A model generated the notes under the pieces. That model searched no databases, was not told where the DNA came from, and saw only the letters and a list, made by a program, of their open reading frames with translations. A stretch of 64,000 nt of DNA, taken from assembly GCF_900289175.1 (NCBI RefSeq), contig NZ_LT985747.1, forward strand, positions 724,006-788,005. Reading direction: 5' to 3'. This document shows positions 1-8,244 of this stretch, one piece after another. This DNA is from Paenibacillus faecalis (GTDB taxonomy: Bacteria > Bacillota > Bacilli > Paenibacillales > Paenibacillaceae). Every line of letters begins with the position of its first letter. Within the stretch, counting starts at the first letter, position 1. The position numbers were made by a program, and so were the translations under genes.

Positions 1-96
1 ATATACACGATCCGGGATAAAGACTATAAGATCCAAATCAGAACCATGCTTGTTATGGAAGGGGTTCTGCAAATTTGGGTAGATATCAGCAGTTAA
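1..96 (+). CDS. Possible C-terminal end of a protein (partial)
   Basis: Frame 1 is open from the window edge to a TAA at 94-96 and reads as 31 residues ending in VLQIWVDISS. The other two forward frames close earlier or look non-coding. The piece is too short to identify. In B. subtilis ytpI lies near ytqI (nrnA) and ytrI, so a neighbour of that kind is possible, but this is inference from gene order only. The product is unknown. Confidence 0.35.
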   Translation: MYTIRDKDYKIQIRTMLVMEGVLQIWVDISS

Positions 97-166
97 TCTG
101 CACTTCTGAAAGGATTCATGTTACACTATGGATATTCTTTACATTGTTAAGGGGTGCTATAATACC

Positions 167-472
167 ATGCTTGATATTATCCGCTATATTCTGTTCGCCG
201 TACTTGTTATTTCATGCATCGCTGCTGCATTGTTCAGCTTCCGTGCCCGCAGGATGCCGAACCCACTTGACCGCGGAATCTTTCTTGGAATGATGAATAT
301 CAGTATGGGAACGATGCTGGTCGCCCTCTCCTTTATTGCCATGCTGATGTTCAGAGGCTCAACACCTGCAGTAATCGTCGAAGCGGTCTTCATCGTACTG
401 GGGGCTTTCAACATTTTTGCAGGCATAAGAAACACTACTTATTACTCTCGTCAAAAATCAGCACAAAGCTAA
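167..472 (+). CDS. ytpI: YtpI-like small membrane protein
   Basis: About 101 residues with three hydrophobic segments: an N-terminal one (IIRYILFAVLVISCIAAALF), a central one after LDRGIFLG, and a third around VFIVLGAFNIFAG. The layout and the closing FxGxxxxxYY-type end resemble YtpI of B. subtilis, whose function is unknown. I place the start at the ATG at 167, where AAGGGG (149-154) serves as ribosome site. An in-frame ATG at 128 has no such site. ytoI, the usual neighbour of ytpI, lies 4 kb away here, so the region has been rearranged relative to Bacillus. Family assignment is by pattern and is moderate. Confidence 0.6.
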   Translation: MLDIIRYILFAVLVISCIAAALFSFRARRMPNPLDRGIFLGMMNISMGTMLVALSFIAMLMFRGSTPAVIVEAVFIVLGAFNIFAGIRNTTYYSRQKSAQS

Positions 473-612
473 AACAAAAAACAACATAAAAACGACATAC
501 GAACAACATACTTTTGATATAAAACTTACCATAAACTCTGAACGATTGGTTTGTAAACTCTTCTTATGAACAACCTTTATGATGGGTATATTTAACGTAA
601 CTAAAACTTAAT

Positions 613-669
613 GCCCCTATCCTGGCTAAAACGCATTCATTCGCGTTAATCTTGGATAGGGCGTTTTTC
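613..669 (+). terminator. Terminator-like hairpin before cdaR
   Basis: CCCTATCC (615-622) pairs with GGATAGGG (654-661). A second small hairpin, AACGC/GCGTT, lies inside the loop, and GTTTTTC follows. It probably ends the ytpI transcript. Lying 30 nt before the cdaR start, it could also act as a leader attenuator. The rest of the 473-700 gap is AT-rich with no gene seen. Confidence 0.65.
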
Positions 670-700
670 ATTTTGGATATGAATAAAGGTGGTAGCGAGC

Positions 701-1858
701 ATGAGCAGACTGACAAATGAATTGGCGCAGGAAATCGTTAGACGAACGATGCAAGTCATTCATTACAACGTTAATGTTATGGATGAACGCGGGAGAATTA
801 TCGGTTCTGGCGACCGTTCGCGCTTGTATCAAAAACATGAAGGCGCAGTTATTGCGATTGAGCGAAAAGGGCGTTTCGAGATTGACGAGGAAAGTGCACG
901 CAAGCTGCAAGGGGTGTTGCCAGGCACAAATCTTGCCATCCAATTCCAGGGCGAAGTCGTAGGTGTTATCGGCATTACCGGTGATCCGAACGAGGTGACC
1001 AAGTACGGCGAATTGGTGAAAATGACGGCGGAAATGTATTTGGAGCAAGCCGATCTGTTGGAGAAGGCCCAGTGGGATAAGCGGATGAAGGAAGATTTCC
1101 TTCTGTCTGTCATTCATGCAGACGGCGAGAATACTGCCATGCTGCGCCTTCAGGCAGAACGGATTGGACTCAATCCGGATAAGACACGAGTGGCCTGCAT
1201 TATGGAGCTGTCGGACGTGCAGGATGCAGACTCACTGCCAGTACTTAAGCGGGCGGTTGAAATGCTGGAGGGAAGCCCCTCCATCGACCTGATCGCTATT
1301 CGCAACACGCGTCAAATCGTCATGTTTAAGGTGCATGTTCAGGGGCAGGAACCGCTCGCTGAAATAGACGGAAGCATCCGCCACATTCGCAGGCTGCTGG
1401 AGAAGAAGCGGATCTCTCCGCTTCGCATTGCCGTTGGCAAAGCATACTCCGGCATCGAGGGCTTAATCGAGTCATACCGTTCAGCCCAAGATACGATGCG
1501 GGTTGGCCAGGCGATTTTGCCGGAGCAGACGGTTTACTACACCGAGAACATGCCGAATGAAGCGGTGGCTGCAAACGTCAAGCCCTCCTGGATCACATCA
1601 GAGCTGCTGCATCTGTGGCGGCGGTTTATTCAGGAGGATAAGAGCGGGGAACTGAGGCTGACGCTGCAGGCTTATTATGAAGAAAACGGAGAACATCAGC
1701 GTATAGCCGAGCAGCTGGCAATTCACCGCAATACGCTGCGCTATCGTTTACGGCGCATTCATGAAATGACAGGCAAAGATCCGAACAATTTTCGTGATCT
1801 GTATACGCTCATAACAGCCAGTTGGTTAAGCGCACTGGAAGATACGGTTCCAGAATAA
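701..1858 (+). CDS. cdaR: CdaR-type sugar-diacid/glycerate regulator
   Basis: This 385-aa transcription factor has three parts. Residues about 1-135 form the putative sugar-diacid recognition domain. The middle is a GGDEF-like linker region. The C-terminus carries a PucR-type helix-turn-helix around QRIAEQLAIHRNTLRYRLRR. In E. coli the family activates uptake and use of glucarate, galactarate and glycerate. A GntP permease and a glycerate kinase follow on the same strand, so local control of those genes is the natural inference. I chose the ATG at 701 because AAAGGTGG ends 8 nt before it. A GTG at 689 lies inside that ribosome site. Confidence 0.9.
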   Translation: MSRLTNELAQEIVRRTMQVIHYNVNVMDERGRIIGSGDRSRLYQKHEGAVIAIERKGRFEIDEESARKLQGVLPGTNLAIQFQGEVVGVIGITGDPNEVTKYGELVKMTAEMYLEQADLLEKAQWDKRMKEDFLLSVIHADGENTAMLRLQAERIGLNPDKTRVACIMELSDVQDADSLPVLKRAVEMLEGSPSIDLIAIRNTRQIVMFKVHVQGQEPLAEIDGSIRHIRRLLEKKRISPLRIAVGKAYSGIEGLIESYRSAQDTMRVGQAILPEQTVYYTENMPNEAVAANVKPSWITSELLHLWRRFIQEDKSGELRLTLQAYYEENGEHQRIAEQLAIHRNTLRYRLRRIHEMTGKDPNNFRDLYTLITASWLSALEDTVPE

Positions 1859-1915
1859 GAAATATTTTGTAACGAAACGGCATAAATTGTGCATTTGAAC
1901 AAAAAACGACCTTAT

Positions 1916-1957
1916 TAAAGCGCTTTATTTCATTTTTATGCATGATGAAGCGCTTTC
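1916..1957. promoter_or_regulatory. Paired AAGCGCTT palindromes upstream of gntP
   Basis: TAAAGCGCTTTA (1916-1927) is a perfect palindrome, and GAAGCGCTTTC (1947-1957) repeats its core. The centres are 30 bp apart, close to three helical turns. They sit in the 158-bp gap between cdaR and gntP. They may be CdaR operators or degenerate cre sites for CcpA. The match to the cre consensus TGWNANCGNTNWCA is only partial for both. Confidence 0.5.
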
Positions 1958-2016
1958 TATTTACAGGTACAGTAATAGTGTAACAAGAGAATGTTTCACT
2001 TAAGGGGGATTCATCT

Positions 2017-3285
2017 ATGGACGTATCTGTAACTGTGTTTGGTGCTTTGACAGCATTGATCGTAGCCATTGTACTCATATTGCGTAAAGTCCCCCCCGCT
2101 TACGGCATGATGATCGGGGCTCTTGCCGGCGGGATTGCGGGCGGGATCGGACTGGTTCATTCGGTAGACCTGATGATGAATGGCGCGAAAGACATGATTC
2201 CGGCCGTGCTGCGCATCCTGGCCGCCGGCGTACTGGCCGGTGTACTGATTGAATCGGGCGGCGCTAAGACGATCGCTGAGACGCTCGTTCGAAAAGTCGG
2301 AGAAACAAGAGCGCTGTTCGCCTTGGCATTTGCGACGATGGTTTTGACGGCGGTTGGTGTATTTATCGATGTGGCGGTCATTACCGTTGCGCCGATTGCG
2401 CTCGCGATTGCATCGCGTGCCAACTTATCTCGAATGGCGATACTGCTCGCTATGATCGGCGGCGGGAAGGCCGGGAACATTATGTCCCCGAATCCGAACG
2501 CCATCTCGGCCGCAGATGCCTTCAGCATTCCGCTAACATCGATGATGATGGCTGGAATCATACCGGCTCTATTTGGCCTTTTTGTCACCTATTTGATTGC
2601 AAAGCGGTTGAGCAAGAAGGGCACAATGATTTCAGCCAAGGAAAGCGTAGATGATGGACAGGAGCAGCTGCCAAGCTTCTTGGCGGCAATGGCGGCTCCA
2701 ATTACGGCGATTGCGCTGCTGGCGCTGCGTCCGTTAGCAGGCATAGTCATCGACCCGATCATTGCTTTGCCGGTCGGCGGTCTTGTCGGTGCATTGTGTA
2801 TGGGCCGCATCAAGCAAGTGAATCAGTATGCGATATCCGGTCTCGGTAAGATGACAGGCGTAGCCGTCATGCTGCTTGGGACAGGAACGCTGGCGGGCAT
2901 TATATCGAATTCGCAACTGAAGGACGTTATTATCGACAGTTTGGCCTCTTCGGGCTTGCCGGCTTACTTGCTTGCCCCGATCAGCGGCGCACTCATGTCT
3001 TTGGCCACCGCTTCGACGACGGCGGGAACCGCGGTTGCGAGCTCGGTGTTCGGTTCTACAATTATGGAGCTTGGCGTCGCTTCCTTAGGTGCTGCTGCGA
3101 TGATACACGCCGGGGCGACTGTGTTCGACCATATGCCGCACGGAAGCTTCTTCCATGCAACGGGCGGCAGCGTCAATATGGCGATGAAGGAACGTCTGAA
3201 GCTTATTCCTTATGAAACATTAATCGGTCTTGTATTGGCCGTTATATCAACACTTGTATTCGGTGTATTCGGCTGGTTCTTGTAA
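2017..3285 (+). CDS. gntP: GntP-family permease (gluconate/glycerate)
   Basis: A 422-aa, very hydrophobic protein with about 12 membrane segments, in line with the usual GntP length near 430-450. The segment GGGKAGNIMSPNPNAISAADAF and the C-terminal pattern around GATVFDHMPHGSFFHATGGS are typical of this family of proton-coupled hydroxy-acid importers. AAGGGGG precedes the ATG. Between the diacid regulator and glycerate kinase, glycerate or an aldaric-acid product is a likelier substrate than gluconate, but this is inferred from neighbours only. Confidence 0.9.
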   Translation: MDVSVTVFGALTALIVAIVLILRKVPPAYGMMIGALAGGIAGGIGLVHSVDLMMNGAKDMIPAVLRILAAGVLAGVLIESGGAKTIAETLVRKVGETRALFALAFATMVLTAVGVFIDVAVITVAPIALAIASRANLSRMAILLAMIGGGKAGNIMSPNPNAISAADAFSIPLTSMMMAGIIPALFGLFVTYLIAKRLSKKGTMISAKESVDDGQEQLPSFLAAMAAPITAIALLALRPLAGIVIDPIIALPVGGLVGALCMGRIKQVNQYAISGLGKMTGVAVMLLGTGTLAGIISNSQLKDVIIDSLASSGLPAYLLAPISGALMSLATASTTAGTAVASSVFGSTIMELGVASLGAAAMIHAGATVFDHMPHGSFFHATGGSVNMAMKERLKLIPYETLIGLVLAVISTLVFGVFGWFL

Positions 3286-3348
3286 TTAGATTCATCCTCC
3301 ATGTTTAGTAAGAATCTATTGAGGTATACGAAAGAGGGAGTGGACAAA

Positions 3349-4494
3349 ATGAAGATGGTAATTGCTCCGGATTCATTTAAAGAGAGCTTATCTGCGTTAG
3401 AAGCTTGTCAGGCTATAGAGAAAGGGATTCGAAAGGTGTTTCCCGATGCAAAAATTGTAAAGGTACCTATGGCTGACGGCGGTGAAGGTACGGTGCAGTC
3501 TTTGGTGGATGCGACGGGCGGACGCTTGATTTACCGTCAAGTGACTAGCCCGCTTGGCACACCCGTTGAAGCGTTTTACGGAATGCTGGGTGACGGTAAA
3601 ACAGCGATTATTGAAATGGCAGCCGCCTCGGGACTGGCGCTCGTTCCGCCGGATCAGCGCAACCCGCTCGTGACGACGACTCGCGGCACGGGCGAGCTCA
3701 TCGCATCGGCACTGGACGAGGGCGCAAGCACGATTATTCTCGGCCTCGGCGGCAGCGCAACGAACGATGGTGGGGCTGGCATGGCGCAAGCACTCGGCGT
3801 TCAATTGCTTGCGGCAGATGGCTCGGAGATAGGCTACGGCGGTGGTGAATTGCATCGCCTCGCCCGCATCGACATGGGGGAAGCCGATCCTCGACTGAAG
3901 CAGGTTACCTTCGTAGCCGCTTGCGATGTAAATAACCCGCTTACCGGAGAACAGGGAGCCGCAGCCGTATTTGGCCCACAAAAAGGTGCAGGGCCTGACA
4001 TGATACGGCAGCTTGACGACAATCTTGCCCACTATGCAGCTATGATTAAACAGTTCCTGGGCCGCGATGTGAACGGAATTCCCGGAGCAGGCGCCGCAGG
4101 AGGGCTAGGGGCCGGCGTGCTCGCCTTCCTGTCTGCAAAATTACAGCCGGGGGTGGACATCGTCATCGAGGCGACTGGTCTGGCCGAGCACGTAAAGGAT
4201 GCAGATGTCGTTATTACCGGTGAAGGACGAATCGACAGCCAGACGATTTACGGGAAAACGCCGATCGGCGTAGCTAAGACGGCTAAGCTGTACGGAATCC
4301 CGGTCATCGGCATCGCCGGTTCACTGACAGACGGATATGAGGCTGTTTATGAGCATGGGATCGATATTACCTTCTCGATTGTGCCCGGCGTTTGCAGTCT
4401 GGATCATGCCATGACACATGCAGCTGCCAATATGGAGCGTACAGCAAGAAATATAGCAATGACTCTAAAATGCGGAAACCAATTGGCAAAATAA
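3349..4494 (+). CDS. glxK: Glycerate kinase
   Basis: A 381-aa protein of the GlxK/GarK family, which phosphorylates D-glycerate with ATP to feed the lower part of glycolysis. The start MKMVIAPDSFKESLSA, the segment ADGGEGT, the internal GLGGSATNDGGAGMAQALG and the C-terminal TGEGRIDSQT are characteristic. The ATG at 3349 is used because AGAGGGAG lies at proper distance. An in-frame ATG at 3301 has no ribosome site. It is the third gene of a cdaR-gntP-glxK unit and is followed by a strong terminator. Confidence 0.93.
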   Translation: MKMVIAPDSFKESLSALEACQAIEKGIRKVFPDAKIVKVPMADGGEGTVQSLVDATGGRLIYRQVTSPLGTPVEAFYGMLGDGKTAIIEMAAASGLALVPPDQRNPLVTTTRGTGELIASALDEGASTIILGLGGSATNDGGAGMAQALGVQLLAADGSEIGYGGGELHRLARIDMGEADPRLKQVTFVAACDVNNPLTGEQGAAAVFGPQKGAGPDMIRQLDDNLAHYAAMIKQFLGRDVNGIPGAGAAGGLGAGVLAFLSAKLQPGVDIVIEATGLAEHVKDADVVITGEGRIDSQTIYGKTPIGVAKTAKLYGIPVIGIAGSLTDGYEAVYEHGIDITFSIVPGVCSLDHAMTHAAANMERTARNIAMTLKCGNQLAK

Positions 4495-4563
4495 AAAAAG
4501 CTGTATAAGCAGCTCTATGGCAACGAAATAAATAACGATGTGTGGTATACGAAACAAATAAAA

Positions 4564-4612
4564 GGGCTGCTCATGCCGGTAATATACTCAGCCGGATGAG
4601 CAGCCCTCTTTG
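4564..4612. terminator. Bidirectional terminator between glxK and ytoI
   Basis: GGGCTGCTCAT followed by CCGG (4564-4579) pairs with CCGG followed by ATGAGCAGCCC (4592-4606). TCTTT follows on the + strand, and the minus strand reads CCCTTTTATTT. It separates two convergent genes. Confidence 0.85.
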
Positions 4613-4647
4613 TAATGCAGTATTACAATGAACATATCTCGTTATCC

Positions 4648-5976
4648 TCAATCAATGGCCTGTAATGTCATAACCGACTTGGAAACCAGACTGGATTGGT
4701 GACTGATTTCCATCTCCATCTTGCACGTTCTCCGGCTGATCTCCAATAGTCGCGGAGTCACCACGATAGGGTCCTCAATTTGAATTGGACGAATAAAATA
4801 TGTCGACATATTATCCAGCACATGGTCTCTGCCGCTAATATCCTTGGCTGCCTTAAATGCAGCCTGACTCATGACCGTTGTCAACACGCCTTGAGAAATC
4901 GTCCCCAGTTCTGTCGCCATCTGCGGTGTAATAAAACCGTTAAAAAACAAATTCCCTTCAGCATCCCGATCTTCAGCCATTCCATTCCAGATTAACTGGT
5001 CAAACGTTTCGCCCAGCTGAGGCTGATTGCTGGCATTTCGCATCGCCTCAAGCACTTCTTTTCGCGTAACTGTAGCCACGAGCTTGCGATTGCGATCCAC
5101 AATAGGGAGAAAGTCTATCCCCTCCCACATCATAATCTGAGCGGCTGAAGCAAGAGATGTTTTTAACGTAGCCGTCACCGGATTGCGTGTAATCGCCCGA
5201 TCAATCGCCTGATCCTCCGGCAGTTTAACAACATCCTTGACACCGACAATACCGATCACACGATTCCATTCATCCGTAACAGGAAAACGCTGCTCCCCGT
5301 ATTTTTTAGACATTTTGATAAGCTCCCCGGCAGTGACCGAGCACTTGAGTGCATGGATCTTTGGTTTCACGCCGGCAATGTCCTCAACGAGCATAATTTT
5401 TCTCTTGATTAGTCGGTCAAAAATGGCTCGGTTGATCATCGAAGCAACCGTAAAGGTGTCATGACGTGAAGAAAAAATAGGAAGATTCAGCTTGTCAGCC
5501 TGCTGCTTTACTTCCCGGCTCGTTCCGAAACCGCCTGTGATGAGGACACCCGCCCCTTGTTCCAAAGCGAGAAAATGCGCATCCTCCCGGTTTCCGACAA
5601 TCATCAGACTGCCTGCATCAATGTAGCGAACCATCGCTTCGACCTTCATTGCCCCGATCACATATTTATGCAAATTTTTATGAAGCCCTTCAGCTCCGCC
5701 CAGCACATGCCCTTCAACAATCTCAACGACATCAGCAAAAGTAAGCTGCTCCGAAATATTCCGCGGCTTTCGCTCAATCCGCACGGTTCCGATTCTCTCT
5801 TTGGTTACAACGATCCCCAGACCTTCCGCTTCCTTAAGTGCACGATAAGCTGTACCTTCACTTACGCAAAGCTCCTTGGCAAGTTTCCGGACTGATATTT
5901 TAGTCCCTACCTTTAACCCTTCGATATGCTGTACCAGTTGTTCATGCTTCGTAATTGTTCCGTCTTGAGCATCCAA
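4648..5976 (-). CDS. ytoI: YtoI-like HTH/DRTGG/CBS/thioesterase fusion
   Basis: About 442 aa with four parts. Residues 1-70 form a GntR-like winged helix (ISVRKLAKELCVSEGTAYRALKEAEGLG). A DRTGG domain follows (GNREDAHFLALEQGAGVLITGG). Next come two CBS repeats, one containing RFPVTDEWNRVIGIV, and last a hotdog thioesterase-like domain. This matches B. subtilis YtoI in length and order. It may sense an adenine nucleotide or acyl-CoA through CBS and regulate genes, but no function is proven. GGAGG lies 8 nt before a TTG at 5976, which I prefer to the GTG at 5985 that touches the ribosome site. A 16-nt inverted repeat lies just upstream. Confidence 0.88.
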   Translation of the reverse strand: MDAQDGTITKHEQLVQHIEGLKVGTKISVRKLAKELCVSEGTAYRALKEAEGLGIVVTKERIGTVRIERKPRNISEQLTFADVVEIVEGHVLGGAEGLHKNLHKYVIGAMKVEAMVRYIDAGSLMIVGNREDAHFLALEQGAGVLITGGFGTSREVKQQADKLNLPIFSSRHDTFTVASMINRAIFDRLIKRKIMLVEDIAGVKPKIHALKCSVTAGELIKMSKKYGEQRFPVTDEWNRVIGIVGVKDVVKLPEDQAIDRAITRNPVTATLKTSLASAAQIMMWEGIDFLPIVDRNRKLVATVTRKEVLEAMRNASNQPQLGETFDQLIWNGMAEDRDAEGNLFFNGFITPQMATELGTISQGVLTTVMSQAAFKAAKDISGRDHVLDNMSTYFIRPIQIEDPIVVTPRLLEISRRTCKMEMEISHQSSLVSKSVMTLQAID

Positions 5977-6006
5977 CTGTTCCACCTCCCTGGTCAGATC
6001 TGTACC

Positions 6007-6022
6007 ATACTGTATCCAGTAT
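6007..6022. promoter_or_regulatory. Inverted repeat upstream of ytoI
   Basis: ATACTG-TATC-CAGTAT has perfect 6-bp arms and lies about 30 nt before the ytoI start codon. Position and symmetry suit autoregulation by the YtoI winged helix. This is inference. Confidence 0.45.
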
Positions 6023-6054
6023 ACCAGACATGCTTAAAAAAATAACATAAACAA

Positions 6055-6091
6055 CGCAAAAAAACCGTTCGAAAATGATAACGAACGGTTT
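6055..6091 (-). terminator. Terminator of the 94-aa membrane protein gene
   Basis: On the minus strand CCGTTCG pairs with CGAACGG (6065-6071 and 6082-6088), followed by a run of seven T. It lies between the 6105-6389 gene and ytoI. Confidence 0.8.
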
Positions 6092-6104
6092 TTATATGCG
6101 GATA

Positions 6105-6389
6105 TTAAACGCTGCGGCTCTTTTGCTCCTCCGGCCATTTCAATTGCCATTGCTTCATTTTATGCTTGCGTATTTCATCCAGAGCCTTCTGTTTCTCTTC
6201 ATCTACACCGATCAGAATATGCAGATGTGCCCCAATAACCAGCAGGGCGAAGCCTGCCCATACAGCTCCAAACAGCGACGTCAAGGAGAACCCTCCTGCG
6301 AACGAAATGCTTGGCAGTGCATATACAAGCATTCCAAGCGCAATCAGCAAATAAACGAAATGCTTGATTTTGTTTTTCTTCTTCTTCAT
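6105..6389 (-). CDS. Small membrane protein, function unknown
   Basis: 94 aa. A basic start (MKKKKNKIKH) leads into two hydrophobic segments (FVYLLIALGMLVYALPSISF and LFGAVWAGFALLVIGAHLHILI). The tail is charged, predicted helical and presumably cytoplasmic. AGAGGAG precedes the ATG. Its own terminator and the terminator of yheA frame it, so it is transcribed alone. I do not recognise the family. Confidence 0.7.
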   Translation of the reverse strand: MKKKKNKIKHFVYLLIALGMLVYALPSISFAGGFSLTSLFGAVWAGFALLVIGAHLHILIGVDEEKQKALDEIRKHKMKQWQLKWPEEQKSRSV

Positions 6390-6507
6390 CGTTTTACAGC
6401 TCCTCTGCTTTCTTCTAAACTCTATATTTCTACTCTATGAGAAGCTGGTCCAAATTATGAAAGAAGATTAGCTAAGGATCGTTCCAAACTTATACTATAC
6501 TTAGATT

Positions 6508-6535
6508 TAAAAAATCCGCAGCTTCCGCTGCGGAT
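6508..6535 (-). terminator. Terminator after yheA
   Basis: CCGCAGC pairs with GCTGCGG around a GGAA loop. A run of T follows on the minus strand, just after the yheA stop. Confidence 0.85.
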
Positions 6536-6543
6536 TGTAAAAA

Positions 6544-6891
6544 CTAGGATTGAGCCGGACCATACAGATGCTGAAGACTGTCCGAAATAATTTTGTTCAC
6601 GTCCTCGATAATAACACTCAGCCGACGCTCCGCATCAAACAAACGGCGGATGTTCAGGTTTAGACTAAGCACTTCAAACAGCTTCTCCATCTTTTCCATT
6701 TCTTCCTGTGAAGGCATATCGCCAGTCATCATCCGTTGCTGAATTTCCATCTGGCGCTCACGGAAGTTGTCAAGCATCTGTTTACTTTCCGGGTCTGCTT
6801 CAATCAACTTTACAGCACTTGTAATCTCCTGTACTTCTTTACTTTCCTTCATTGCCTTAGCCAAATCATGCGCCTTGTCATATATAGTCAT
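6544..6891 (-). CDS. yheA: YheA family protein (UPF0342)
   Basis: 115 aa, all-helical by composition, with the family pattern YDxAxDLAxAM at the start, an FRxxQMExQQRMMxG centre and a C-terminal HLYG. Length and motifs match YheA of B. subtilis (117 aa). It belongs to the YlbF/YmcA-like superfamily, whose YlbF and YmcA members act with YaaT on RNA processing. YheA itself has no settled role. GAGGAGG precedes the ATG. It lies downstream of yheB in the same orientation, as in Bacillus. Confidence 0.88.
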   Translation of the reverse strand: MTIYDKAHDLAKAMKESKEVQEITSAVKLIEADPESKQMLDNFRERQMEIQQRMMTGDMPSQEEMEKMEKLFEVLSLNLNIRRLFDAERRLSVIIEDVNKIISDSLQHLYGPAQS

Positions 6892-6940
6892 ATGTATCCT
6901 CCTCGTTTGCGGGAATGTCCCCGCATCATGTTTATTACTC

Positions 6941-8107
6941 TTATCTCCACAGCAAAGTGAAAAATGATTGAAACAACCCGATTAAACCGCCCAGAAGAAC
7001 TCCAAGCCATGTGATCGCCCGAAACTCCCTGCCGGATACACTTAAAATCACTTCTTCAAGACGTTCAATCGGAAATTTCTGTACCTGTTCCTGTACCAGG
7101 CTTGACAAGTCAACGGCCCTTACTGCTCCGGGAACTGCATCCTCAAGCATTCGAAGCCCTTTCTCCATCAAACCGGGAAGCATCCGCTCTACTGCCGGAA
7201 GACGGGGAGTCACGAGATCGGCAAGCCGAATTTTCTCCAGATGATCTATCCATTCTTTCCACGGAATCGACTGTTCAAGTCTTCGCTGGATTAAATCAAG
7301 AGCAGGCTCACCAGCTGCAGCCTGTACTACACGGCCAAGAGACATTTCTCCATACTGCTCCAGCTTGTAGGAAACAACAGAAGCGATCGTCTGTCGAACC
7401 TTGTTTCCTTCCAGCTGACCGATCAGCATCGGCGTCATTTTTTGAACAAGCTTGTCCTCATCTACAAAAATGGCGGCCATCGTACCCAAAAAGCCTCCTG
7501 CCTTATCCATCATCGCAGAAGCCATCTCTTTAAGCAAACGCTGGCCTTCGGATGAAAGCAGCGTATCCCCCAGCTCCTTCAACACCGCTTCCGCAGCTGC
7601 CTCGCTCCACCGCTGCAGCTTATCTTCGGACCACCCGGGAATGAGCTCCTTAAGCGGCTTGTCCTCCAAGCCGTGATTCAACCAAAGCGCCGCTGCTCCA
7701 CGAGCCGTCACCGATTGAGCGCTCATAACAGCACGGTCCTTCAGCTGCTGCCACTCCTCATTGCTCCACCATTTCGATACTATACTACCCAGAGTCTCTT
7801 CGCTCTCTGAGAGCAGGTTCAACTTCTGATGGACGATGTCCTCCACCTTCGTTCGAAAGAGCGGTTTGCGGATCATTTCCTGAAGACCTTCACTCGTCAC
7901 CAGATAATCGGAAACGACTTTACCGAGAGATTCCGCGATCTCTTCCTTTCGCTTCGGAATCAATCCGGGTGTAAAGGGCAGCTTCCATCCACAAATGCGG
8001 ATTTCCTCACGCGGATGAAAGAGCATTTTAATAGCAAAATGGTTCGTAATGCCGCCGACAAACGCAGCTACTCCTACGTTCACCAATATAAACAACCAAT
8101 CCGGCAT
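6941..8107 (-). CDS. yheB: YheB, DUF445 membrane protein
   Basis: 388 aa with one membrane helix at each end (MPDWLFILVNVGVAAFVGGI and WLGVLLGGLIGLFQSFFTLL). The long soluble helical middle is typical of DUF445 proteins. The family start with TNHFAIKMLFHPRE is clear. I use the ATG at 8107, which has GGGAGG 9 nt upstream. The in-frame start at 8131 lacks a ribosome site. The yheA-yheB-yheC/D neighbourhood is conserved in spore formers and suggests a sporulation or envelope role, which is not established. Confidence 0.9.
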   Translation of the reverse strand: MPDWLFILVNVGVAAFVGGITNHFAIKMLFHPREEIRICGWKLPFTPGLIPKRKEEIAESLGKVVSDYLVTSEGLQEMIRKPLFRTKVEDIVHQKLNLLSESEETLGSIVSKWWSNEEWQQLKDRAVMSAQSVTARGAAALWLNHGLEDKPLKELIPGWSEDKLQRWSEAAAEAVLKELGDTLLSSEGQRLLKEMASAMMDKAGGFLGTMAAIFVDEDKLVQKMTPMLIGQLEGNKVRQTIASVVSYKLEQYGEMSLGRVVQAAAGEPALDLIQRRLEQSIPWKEWIDHLEKIRLADLVTPRLPAVERMLPGLMEKGLRMLEDAVPGAVRAVDLSSLVQEQVQKFPIERLEEVILSVSGREFRAITWLGVLLGGLIGLFQSFFTLLWR

Positions 8108-8244
8108 TTTTAAAGTCCTCCCTTTTTCCAAATCCGTACAATCACCAAGGGATATATGTCCTCATATGATGAATTACATGCAATGTTCAGATGAAGTCCA
8201 ATCTGTCCACCAGACATCAAGTCGTTGTCGGAAGGAGATCCAAG

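Noticed and set aside
155..163. TGCTATAAT, a perfect extended -10 before ytpI
   Set aside because: It would start transcription at about 170, inside the ytpI start codon region, leaving no leader. Probably chance or an internal site.
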